From: Coprinopsis marcescibilis
Lineage: Eukaryota > Basidiomycota > Agaricomycetes > Agaricales > Psathyrellaceae
Assembly: GCA_004369085.1 (NCBI GenBank)
Contig: ML210188.1
Span: 62,001 to 126,000 of the forward strand
Reading direction: 5' to 3'
DNA: 64,000 nt
Shown here: piece after piece, positions 37,718 through 48,546 of the stretch
How the letters are laid out: each line of letters starts with the position of its first letter
How positions within the stretch are numbered: the first letter of the stretch is position 1
Notes under the pieces: model-generated
Database searches by the model: none
Told to the model about the DNA's origin: nothing
The model's input: only the letters and a program-made list of their open reading frames with translations
Translations under genes and position numbers: made by a program

Positions 37718-40329
37718 CTAGCGTTCTTCACCTGTATTAATCAACGCCATTAAAGCCTTGGGGTCCCGTCGAAGTGCGTCGTAGAGACTTTTCGATGGAG
37801 AATCAAGAATCCACGGTCGTCTGCGTTCTAGGAAATCGAGGAGACCAAGCGCCATCTCCGTATTTCCGCAGAATATGGATCGGATTACAGCCTGCTGGCA
37901 CCAGTCGAGAGGGTTAAAATATTTATTGGGTGGCAGGCCTTCTTCAATGGGATCGAGTTCGAGTTCGTATTGTTTGCAGTGTTCGTGAAACTCTTCCAGT
38001 TCGGGTAGGATGACCTCGGGAGATTTGACAAGTGGGATCATGGTTGAAACGGCCCTGCAAACAAAGATTAGGCGTGGCAAAGCATCGTAAATAAGTCGAT
38101 TAATGGCACAGGTATTGGTGAGACCCACCACACAATATTTGCCTTAGAATCGTAAGTGTAACTCGTGATTTTATACAATAATTTGAGATCTCGAAGGCAT
38201 GCCTGCGCCAACCTAGTAATTTGACCTTCGGAAATCAGATGCCATCCGGCGTTTTTCGACCGACCAGGGGTGGCCAAGAATTGAATTATGTCAGGGTGAA
38301 GCGACATAAGGATGCACAACGCCCTAGTCGCTTCCCAGTGATCCTTTGGTGTATCGCCCCCGTGTACAAACATCATTGACCGATGGGCACCAATATGATG
38401 CATCGTGCCGGTGTCAATGGAGGTTCCCTCAAAGTAGATGGTGAATGGAGAGAGGGACACGTTGAAATTGTCCGTTGATGAAGGTAGCTGAAGGACAGCT
38501 TCCACGAAACGAGCAAAGACCTGCCGATCCGGAAGCGCCTGCAAAGTATCGAGAACCCACTCGTCATATGAGGCTTGCAATTTCAATAGGCATTTCTTGA
38601 GCTTGTGGATGCCGACATTGAGCGGGATTTGGCCAACATGTTCTATCAAGGGATCCAACACGAACATGTCCAAGGAGCAGTTCAGGCAAAGACTCGCGTC
38701 TTGCGCAGGAAATCTGCATGCTAGGAGTGCATCAAATATGCCCTGATCTCCTTCAAACTGACGACCGAAGCGCCAAAGCCAACGCCAGGCTTTTGCTGCG
38801 AGCTGCCCACGATCTGTTTGTTTGAAGATATGTTAGACGAATTATGATTCGAACAGGCAAAGTATGACTTACCACTTGCAAGCCCAAATTCCCCATTGGA
38901 CTGCATCGAGTGATTAGCCAATTCTAAGAGGCAGTTGCGGAGCAACAGTGGCCCATATTCCCGCCCGTTGGATACGTGGAAAGGACCCGACCTTATCGCA
39001 GATTCCAGAAAGTCGTTGAGCGTCGCGTGATAAAAGGGTGGTCCTTCTCCGTCTGTGCGAATTAATGAGTGTAAACCCCGAAGAGCATACGGGGGCCATT
39101 TGCAGATCGCTTGACATGCGCCCGTGACATTTATGGATTCTTCGATCGATTGGATTCCGCTAATAAGAACCAGACAACCAAGTACCTCCTTGGTCAACGG
39201 GTGGTTTGGAGATTGTTGGAGAATCGCCAGGTAAAGGTTGTCCAACATTTCCAACGGGTTATGATCTTTCGGAGGACACGACGAAAGAAGGACATCGAGT
39301 CGAGCAAGCGGGGAGCTCCAAGGGTCCTCTACGTAACGAATCACTGTCGCAGCGTAGATAAACTGCCCGGATGCTCTCTGCACCAGCTGACTGATAACAC
39401 TCTCCGACGGCCATGGTTCGACGTCGATCAACTTCGACTCGACCCGTATTCGCGCGAATTCGGAGAGGAGGTACGTCTTGACATCTTCGTCCCTGTCCGA
39501 GTTTTTGTACAGGTCGTAATGCTCGGTGCTGGCGCGCAATGCTGCGAGGGTCTGGAATCCATCTTGAATCCAACTCTCAGGTCGACTGACGATGAGGATG
39601 ATAAGAGGGAGATGCGCTGCTTGTATTGTTTCCATGAGTTGAAGAACGACCATTTGTTCCTTCGCTGGGTTGGAATTCTCTGTTCCAAGGCACTCGTCGA
39701 GGCCGTCCAGAATCACCAGATGGTCCTCGTCTGGTGGGGGTATCTTCCTCATAGGCTCGATAATCAACTTCTTCAGTTGGATGTGAAGTGCTTTTTTGAG
39801 GATGGTAGGGGTAGATCGGATGGCTTCTTCAACGTGGGGTCGAACGCCGGGGATTGTTTCGCAGATCTGGAGTGCTAGTGATGCCACCAGTCTTGCCGCC
39901 CGATTTCGCTGGGGGTCGAGGCGATGGAAGAAGAATACAGCAGCTAGGATGTCCAGTTCTTCGCATTGCTCTGCGATTGACTGGGCGATGGCACTCTTGC
40001 CCATCCCTGCAGGACCGTAAAGCCATACAATGGACTTGGCCCGCTCTGCACGACGTTGCTGAATCCAGCCAATGAGGAAAGCTAGAACTCGTTTCCTCGT
40101 TTCAACATGGCATTTAGGAGGTGGCCAGCGTTCTTCTGAATCATGAGCAGCACTACTGGCGGCGTTTTCCTGCAAATACAGCAAAGCTGTTAAGATTTCT
40201 GCGATTAGCTCTTGAATTGATCTGGGTGTTACACATACGTCCTAGGCCATTATTCGTTGTGAATGTCGAGAAATCGTTGAACACTCCGTTCCCAATAGTA
40301 AAGTTCTGCGCCTGCTGGAAGAGGGGCAT
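37718..40329 (-). CDS. NACHT-type NTPase (NLR-like), copy 2
   Basis: Paralogue of the gene at 34725-37342 with the same exon plan. Exon 1 (40239-40329) encodes MPLFQQAQNFTIGNGVFNDF plus the TFTTNNGLG tail; intron 40187-40238 is 52 bp. The body carries GPAGMGKSAIAQS (Walker A), LVILDGLDEC (Walker B) and IVSRPESW. The carboxyl part contains the well-conserved VKSPEVILPELEEFHEHCKQ and ends in RRDPKALMALINTGEER. The nucleotide-binding half is far more conserved between copies than parts of the C-terminal half (for instance around 38100-38480), as expected if the C-terminal part faces variable ligands. Upstream of the ATG the frame stays open but lacks another ATG. Function in allorecognition or defence is inference. 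Confidence 0.85.
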
Positions 40330-40900
40330 AGTTATGGCTTCCAACGCTTAAGGCTTAGCGCTTAGTACTGACAATTCCCTGCAGGTCCGTTGTGATTCAG
40401 CGACAGCTACGATCGATATGGCACAGTCGACGATTATTCCTTCGTTGTCCACAGTTGTCGAGCTTACAGTCCAGATAGTAGGTATACGGTCCAGTGAATG
40501 GTTGGAAAGCAGCAGCTGTACAGCCAGACATGATGTGGCATCGGGGTAATACATCAACGCGAACAGCCACATACTAACAGCACTGAAAGTGTTACGCGGG
40601 CATTTATTTCAATTTTCCTCTGTTGACAAAATAGCTTATTCCTGCAGATACATGCAATAGTAGAGCAAAAACGCGAGTAAGACATTTTCTAATCGACAAT
40701 ATGGCCAATGGAAGACTCGCAAAAGTGCCGTTCAGACACTCATCTTTCGAAGACAAATGCATCTATTACGAAAGTATTGGATGTAAGTAAAACTCTATGT
40801 ACCATTCCCAGGTGAATGACAAATAGATTGGCGAAAAAATATATCCGGTGTCAAAACAAACAGAAAGCAATAATGAAAACAACGAGGGGAACAAAGGGCA
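40330..40900. other. Intergenic region, no gene seen
   Basis: Promoter of NACHT copy 2 and 3' flank of ATG11. The phrase ATAACTATGCCCCT at the NACHT start is matched at the relic near 46365 as ATAACTACGCCCCT, showing that the copy extended at least to the start codon. Confidence 0.4.
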
Positions 40901-43900
40901 TTAGAATCTGTGTAGCATAGCGCGAGCAGTAGGTTCTGGCGTGTACCGGCTATCATCGCTGGACTGGGTAGAAGCGTTGGCATTAGGGTCATTTGAATCG
41001 GTCGAAATGGTTTGGACTGGAGTCGCAACCACAGAAGCATTTGTGACGGAACCAGTCTTCCTCCGCCTCCCAAAAGTAACTCCCCAACTATTTGCAAGGT
41101 TCGCTAACGTACTCGTTGCTGTAATTGCTGCAGAGGTTGGCCGTGCTGGTGGTTGGTAAGCTGTACTTTGGGACGACGCAGCGGTAAGAGGTGAGGGTCG
41201 CGCGACGTGGTGCGAGACTGTTCGACGTCGGTCAGCATTTGTTTCAATCACATTGGTCATGGCATCTCCAATCGAATACTCAGGAGACGTCGTGATAGGC
41301 GATCCAAAGGGGTTTCCATCGTTCGATGAAGCCGACGAGGGAAGATTTTGGTCTGTGAGAGCAACAGTAGGTGCCGCTTTGCTTGATGTTCCTGGCGAAG
41401 CAACGCCAAGTGTCGGCTTTCGCCCAGAAAAGCGGGATGTGGTTGACAGTCTTGAAGCCCTGGATCCAGGTCGAAGAGGGGAGGGTTGTCCACCTGCAAT
41501 TAAGTGTCGCGGAATCGACTCGCTGAACTCACTGGGAGAAGGAGGTGGGATGGAGATGACCTGACTCGCAACTGGAGCATCTGAATCAACACTGGTTCCA
41601 TTATGAGGCAGTGAACCAACCGAAGGATCAGGTCCTGGTGCCGAATCTGCTTGTGAAGCGGAAGTATTGCCCTCTTCACGAGCACCTTCGATCCTGGAAA
41701 GGATGTCATTACCCAGGGGTGCCTGTGCCAACAAGCGAGAAAGAGATGATGGCCGTGCCGCCGGCGAAGAGTTGGACCGGCCGCGACCGGGGAAAGCATG
41801 TGAGTTGGGAGGGTGGAATGTGTCCTCCACGTCCGCCGACATTGGGTTTGGTGGTGGCACTGGTGAGCTGAGTTTCATTGCCGGGAGCGACGATGGGGAA
41901 ATCTCCCCGTGATCCCTTTCGATTGCTGTCGTTTTCCGAGATGGAGCCTTGCGTTTGTTTTGGCTGGGTTGAGTCCAGTCCTCCACTTCGAGCATGTAAT
42001 ACTTGACGCCATCCCCCAGTCCATATGGATTGCTCGACTCGTCCTATTGTGTACCAATTAATAGAGTTCGTTAGATGTGACTTAGTTACTCACATTGTGG
42101 TTAACAACACGCTCTGTAATCGATGTGATCCTAGCAACAATCCACTCTCTTGTCTTTAGTTGTTCAGCGAGATGACCAGTAGCCTGCAAGAAGTAATGCG
42201 GGAAGGACACTAAACGCACATCAGTGGGATTAGGAAAACTAACCAAAATGTTGCTCACCGTTGAATGCTGCCCAAGGTTTGGATACCGAATTACGCGTCG
42301 GCAAAAACAGTGCCAAATCCCCCTTGGCAAAGTTTCTGAACGAGATCTTGCCCTTGGCCCGTTCACGATATTCCTTGCACTGCTTTTGCCATTTCTTGAT
42401 TGTTGACCCAGTCTTATGAATCGCCTCCAAAAAGTGGTCGTGGTCAAACTCCCTGAGTATATCCAGGGCAGCATTCGGATCCGATGGGTCGATCGGCGAT
42501 GGCTCCCCAGTTTGCGCGATAACATTATGATGTCGCATCCCAGAGGCTATCATCGAGTCCACGAGGTTGTTGCTTTGCCTCGCCCCGGAGGTAGGAAGAG
42601 TGGACATTGCTTGGGCAGCACTGAGAGCCTTGACCTGAGTGTTCCGGAAGCTGATCGCCACATCAAGTATCTGAGCTACCAGGCGACTGATATCCTCCAA
42701 TCGACGTTCATAATCCGACTGTGACGCCCTCCCAGCCTTCAAATCCTCCCTCAACAACCTTTCAATATGCCTCGCGTCCCGCAACTCGTGCTCAACACGT
42801 TGAAGCTCTTCTCTCAGCCCCGCAGCATCTGCATTCGCCACCTCCACATCAGCGCGCAGATCCTTCACCTGCCGCTCTGTGTGTTCCTGAACAGCCTTCA
42901 ACTCGAAGAACTGCCGCTCCAAAACCGCACGATCCCCATCCGCCTCCGCAATGTGATCCCGTATAATCCTATCGTGCTCAGAGGCTTGCATCTTGAGCAA
43001 TCGATCCTTCTCATCGCTCGTATCCTTCAAAGCCTGCCGGACGTCTTCGCTTTCCGCACGGGCATTCCGGATCTGCGCCTCGAGATCCCCCCCGCGAAGC
43101 CTGGCCTCCTCCAGCTTCCTCAACGTATTGCCCTGTTCCTCCAGCAACGCGGCGACTTTCGTTGCATTTCGGCTCTCCAGCTGCTTGACCTGCTCAAACT
43201 CGGCTCTTGCCTGTGCCAGCTCCTGCTTCAGCATCTCGGCATTCTTCGACTGGTCCGTTGCGTCTGCCAAGGCTCGCGACAATGCAACCCTCTGTGACTC
43301 GACGTCTTTGGCCAGCTCCTGATTGCGTTCATCCACAATCTTGCGGGCGTTTGATTCGCTATCTGCATGGCCGCGAGCTTGCAAGACTTCGCGTTCCAGT
43401 TTGCTCAGCCTTTCGGATTCTTGGTGTTTGCTTGATTCCGTGGTGTCAAGGGTTCGTTTCAGCTTGTGGATTTCAGATTGTAGGGTGCGTCGTTCTTCAT
43501 CAAATATCGTTGCTTGGCGTGCTTTGGCTTCTTCTGTTGACCTGAGTTCCTCAAGAAGGCTTTGGTAGGCTTGTTCATCTGCTTCCAACACTAAAATAGG
43601 TGCATTAGAAAGTCATAAACATTGACAAGATGAGCAACTTACGTCGACGTCGGGAATTGGACAGACGAGACGCAGAAAGCACTAGAAGGGGGTCAACGAA
43701 CGCCAATCAAAACAAGATAATGTCACGTACATGACTTTTCAGCAATTTTATCAAACCCAACCTCCAGTGCATCCATTTTCGCAATCAGCTTGAGGAGGGA
43801 TTCCCGGCACTCAAGCACAGTGTTCAAACAGACGGAATCCGGCTTTGAGCGCGAATATATCTCCAAGTCGTCCAGAATCTTTAGCAAGCCTATATAGAAC

Positions 43901-45836
43901 AGCTGAATTCGATCCTCAAATAGAGAGAAACTATACGTACCGTCGACATCCGATCGCTCCAGAGAGTATGCGAAATCAGATGTTCCGCTGGGAGAAAAGT
44001 CGATGGATGGCACCGCATCGTCCATTCCTTTAGTATCGAACGGCAGCTGACCGTGGACCTCGCTGCGGTAGACTTGGCGGCGTTTGCGTTCTCCGGCACT
44101 AAATGCGAGTTAATGGTTTGTATTGCCAAGACTGACTGCCGACACTCACGATAGCTTTGCCATCACTTCCAATATACTCTGTGCCCTCTGGTAGAAGAAA
44201 CGTGCTGCTCCTGGTCAGCTTTGCTTCAAGGTCAAGACGTGTTACTTACAAAACTCCTTCCGACGGACAATCTCGATTACGGTCGCAGCATATGCATACA
44301 GCATGTTGTGCAGTCGCTGAATGTGTGAAAAGCTGTTTTTGTTCCTGAAGCTGCCTTGCAAGAGGGCTAGGGCGGAAGGAATTTGAACTATGTCATTGTT
44401 GAGGATGCTTATCCGGCGCAGGGTGGACAAGGCTTGTTGTGTGTACGAGTTCTGTGATGCCGTGAAGATCGAAAGAGTCACTTAAAACGCATGTGTCCTT
44501 ACCTTGATGTTCGTGATCGATTCAACCTCCTGGCGGTGAGAAGCGTCCAGTTGGCGTAATTCTGCGTAGAAGGGTTAGGACCGCGTACTGATTCAATGTG
44601 CATACGTACCTTGTAGGATTGCATCTGGATCAGCTGCCGGGCTCTCCATGGTTGCACCACCTTCGATCATCTTGTCGACAATGTCCTGTGACCTTCGAGC
44701 TGAGGATTCCGCGTCGTGGATAAGTCTGGGAGCTGAATAAGCATTTGCCTGTAGTAAGTAAACGAGAACCCATACTTGATTTCGTTGAGCACGGCACGAA
44801 TAAGGTCGGATCCTTCCTTCAAGCGTGCCACTGCCAGCTCCACTTGCTCATATCGATTCTGCAGTTCGTCTATAGCAGCATTAGGGGTCACGCATCACAG
44901 CAGGTATGACCTACGTACCATGTGTCCTTGCACAAGTCTCTGCTACCTGATGCATTTTGTCTCGTGCCACATAATCTCCCAACGTGCGGTGCTTCTCCCC
45001 AGCCTCGATAGACTTGCGAACAGCAGGGGACATAAATTCCACGTGTAGCTGAACTCGGCTGATAAGTTCCAGATCCGCATCCAAGCCCCCCAGCAGCGTT
45101 GCCTGTCTTTCGAGTTCCCGCTTTGCATTTGCAGACACCCCATCGAAGCTATCGAGAATGGACAGGACGTGCGATTCGAGAGTGTTGGTCGCTATTCGGA
45201 GAGATTCGTACTGATAATGCAACGACTGCTGCGTTTGAACAATGAACTCGTGGTGTTTATGGGCATTTAGAACGCAAGCGGCTGCGAACTGCGCGTGGCG
45301 AAGGGGTGGCGTCGCAGAAACAATGTCTATGGACGATAAGCGTGGCATCTGACAGCGAACAGTAGAGCCCTACCTTCCATGGGCGCCTGGAGCTGAGGTT
45401 CCAGCCGAAGGTCGCGTAAGACATCGTCAAGGTCATAATCCAAGTACTGCTTGTTGAACACAAATATCGTCTAATCTTGTGTGTCAGTTTATTGCACAAC
45501 TGAGTATACTTCAGCGTACCTGGTTCTGAGAGCCAGCTAACTCTCGAATGTTGGTGTTTGTTAACCTCTGTCCGTTTGAAATATAGGCAATAACGGCGTC
45601 GTGGTCAATGCCTATTTGATCGTGCAGGAATTGTTCCAAGCTCCCGGTCCTGAAGGTTAAGCTCTGAGTAAGGCTATAACCATGCATGAAGAGAGTGTAC
45701 TCACCGTTCAATGTCTCTCAGAGCAGCTTTGGTCTGTATATTCGGTTACCAACGCCATCCATGACTCCGGGTCCAGCATCAAGCTAAGACATACCTGAAA
45801 CACCTGGCCATTCTCGGCAGTGCATATCTGTATCAT
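40901..45836 (-). CDS. ATG11: Autophagy scaffold protein ATG11
   Basis: ATG11 links cargo receptors to the core machinery in selective autophagy and shares its C-terminal claw with animal FIP200/RB1CC1. The first exon starts MIQICTAENGQVFQ. The N-terminal region has ubiquitin-like features (IGIDHDAVIAYISNGQRLTN), followed by a helical region with YQRAQSILEVMAKLSAGERKR. A long coiled coil lies at about 42700-43590. The claw is recognisable from KISFRNFAKGDLALFLPTR, KPWAAFN and FPHYFLQATGHLAEQLKTREW, closing with GVKYYMLEVEDW. About 330 Ser/Pro-rich residues follow the claw, ending ARAMLHRF. More than ten small introns interrupt the N-terminal half. The assignment is strong; exact exon ends in the first 2 kb are less certain. 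Confidence 0.9.
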
Positions 45837-46369
45837 GAGCTTATAACTCTCGTATGAGTAGTATGTGCAGGGCCAGACTCCAGATTAGCAGTTATATGGT
45901 CCTGGAGGTAGATAGAGGTAGTTGGGAAGAAGCATTTGCCCGGCGCCTGGTCATTGCGCGTCACAATTGGCGAACAGCCACCACGCTATCACCACGCCAC
46001 CAGGAACCAATTCTGTTTCGCTCTTCCTTTGTCCTTGTCCTTAATTTTTTTTGTTCTTGTTGTGATTGTGGGGTAATCAAAGGGTAAGGGCTATTTGACA
46101 GGGCTCACTCACATATAGTAGGGTAACTGAACACTCAGCCTGATCAAGCAGACACTGAGGTAACAGGTCCACTCAGCAGAGTGACTTACCTGCCAATTAC
46201 CTCTGGGTCAGTTACTGGGTCCCAAGGCTTGGACGAGAACCCCTGCTGTCGTGAGACGCAGCCAATTGAGGCTTGGACCCCAAATTTTCACCAGGGATTG
46301 GCAAGGACACTCAGTGCGGAGGCTGCCAACAGCAATTGGAACCACTACGGAAACTATAACAGTATAACT
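45837..46369. other. Divergent intergenic region between ATG11 and the NACHT relic
   Basis: Promoter of ATG11 on the left. No gene was recognised. The right end shares about 10 bp with the sequence before the NACHT copy 2 start. Confidence 0.4.
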
Positions 46370-47592
46370 ACGCCCCTGTTCTGACAATCCCACAGTTTTA
46401 CTACCGAGAACGGAGTGTTCAATGATTTCTCGAAAGTCACAACGAACAATACCCTAGAACGTATGTACAATGCCCGAGATCGAGTTTCAAGAGCTAACTG
46501 CGAAGTTAACAGCATTGATGTATTTGAAGAAACATCATGCCGCCAGTGGTGCTGCCCATGATTCCGAAGAACGCTGGCCATGTCCCAAATGCCATGCTGA
46601 AACGAGGAAGCTAGTACTCGCTGTCCTCATCAACTGCATTCAACAGCGTCGTGCAGAGCGAGCCAAGTCAATTATTTGGCTTTATGGTCCAGCAGGGAAC
46701 TGCTATCGCACAAACAATCGCAGAGCAATGCGAGGAACTGGTCGTTCTAGCTGCCGCATTCTTCTTCTATCGTCTTGATCCTCGGCGAAATCGAGCGACA
46801 AGACTGGTCGCATTCATCGCGCTCCAGATCTGCGAGAAAATCCCTGACGTTCGGCCCTACGTTGAAGAAGCCATCCGATCTACCCCAAGCCTCCTCAACA
46901 AAGCCCTTCACATCCAACTGAAAAAGTTGGTTATCGAACCTATGAAGAAGATCCCCCCACCACACGAGGACCACCTGGTAATCTTGGACGGCCTCGATGA
47001 GTGCCTTGGGCCGGAGAACTCTGATCCAGCGAAGGAACAAATGGTCGTTCTACAACTCGTGGAAACCATCCAAACAGCGAATCTCCCTCTCATCATCCTC
47101 ATCTTCAGCCGACCTGAAAGCTGGATCCAAGACAGGTTTCAGCTCCTCCCTGGGCTGCGTAACAGCACCGATCAATACGACCTATACAAGAATTCTAACA
47201 GGGACGAAGATGTCGAGACATACCCCCGCTCCGAATTCGCGCGAATAAGGGAGTTGAAGGTGAACTTGAAAGTCATCGAACAATGGCCGTCGGAAAGTGC
47301 TACCCGCCAGCTGGTCCACAGAGCATCCAGTCAGTTTATCTACGCTGCGACAGTTATTCGTTACATAGACAACCCTTGGAGCTCCCCCCTTGGGCGCCTC
47401 GAGACAGTGCTCTCGTTAAGTCCTCCGGAAGACCATAACCCGCTGGAAATGCTGGATAACCTCTACCTGACAATCCTCCAACAGTCTCCGAATCACTCCT
47501 TGACCAGGGAGGTGCTTGGTTGTCTTGTTCTTCGGAGCCGCTGGGTCAAAACTTTGGATGTCACGGGCGCATGTCAAGCGATCTGTAAATGG
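46370..47592 (+). pseudogene. Truncated, decayed third NACHT copy, inverted
   Basis: Clear homologue of the two NACHT genes, on the opposite strand. The start codon position reads ACG (46370-46372), and the codon matching the first Gln of MPLFQQ is TGA (46382-46384). The first intron is retained (46461-46512, 52 bp, the same length as in copy 2), so this is a DNA copy, not a retrocopy. At Walker A, 7 nt (46698-46704) replace the 15 nt that encode MGKSA in the intact genes, deleting the nucleotide-binding Lys and shifting frame. The 3' part runs on as one frame with LVILDGLDECLG to CQAICKW near 47592. Similarity then stops, leaving out the whole C-terminal region. Not functional as an NTPase. 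Confidence 0.88.
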
Positions 47593-47661
47593 TCGTTCAC
47601 CATTCACAATAACAATCCATGTAACGCTCTCTCATCGATTTCACAACTATACACAAAGTAA

Positions 47662-48546
47662 GGTACATACTACGCAAAAAGCATTATACGCAAATCCAAC
47701 TAAGTAGTACCAATCGAATCATATTACTTTGACGAATAGCTGCAAACCAACAAGAACGAATGAACGAAGGGGGGAGGTTACACGGAAACGAATGGGTTTA
47801 TTCGATCAACGAACAAGGACGGGGTAGATGGGATGGAGGTCGGTCGCATGAGGTGGATGGAGGTAGTCGGGGATCGAGGGGCGGTGGGATGAAGAGGAAC
47901 AGTAGAGAGCGGGGACAAGCTCAACGCCGAAATGACGCGTGGCAGGAGCGGACGTAAGGGGGTGGATGGAGGGTTGTGGGAAGGGGTGAGGTTCAAAAAT
48001 AGGTGTGAGGGGATGGATGTGCATCCGTTGTTGATGTTGTGAGGATGTGGACGAGGGCAAGGCGACGGATACTATCAGCGGAACAACCAGGGCCAGTAAG
48101 AAAATGAGACAACAATGATAGACGTCCCAGAAGACCAAAAGTAAGGTGGGACGGAAGGGAGAGGGCGGGGACAAGTGAAAATGGGCGGATGTGCCGGCCG
48201 TGAAAGTGCGATATTATACAGATTGTTGTTGATTGAGTTGACTTGTGACGCGGAGTTGATGTGGAAAAGGCGTCAGAAGGGGAGGTGTGGAGGTAGTGGT
48301 GCGTGGCGGAGCGGGTGGGTTGTGTAAAAAATTGAATAGTGCTCAACAGCGAGAGACAGGGGTATGACGGTGCGAGATGGATGAGGCTGGTCGGCGAGAC
48401 TAGATTTTGCAGACCGAATGCAGGATGACGAAGTGGACGAAGGAAACCGGGGTCTTGAATAAAAACGAAAATGTGGGCCTCGAACAAACACTCTAAACTC
48501 TTCTTCTCTTCTCCTTCCTCTCCAAGTGTCGGCGTCCTTTGATTGC
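47662..48546. other. 3' flank of the DHH1 gene, no gene seen
   Basis: Purine-rich on the plus strand (pyrimidine-rich as transcribed from the minus strand), probably the long 3' UTR of the helicase mRNA. Several frames are open because of the base skew, not because of coding. No hairpin or RNA gene was recognised. Confidence 0.4.

Noticed and set aside
42767..43297. 176-codon plus-strand frame rich in Leu
   Set aside because: Antisense of the ATG11 coiled coil, whose Gln/Glu/Lys codons read as Leu-rich on the other strand.
46382..46384. In-frame TGA in the NACHT relic as recoding
   Set aside because: The copy also lacks its start codon, has a frameshift at Walker A and is truncated, so decay is the simpler reading.
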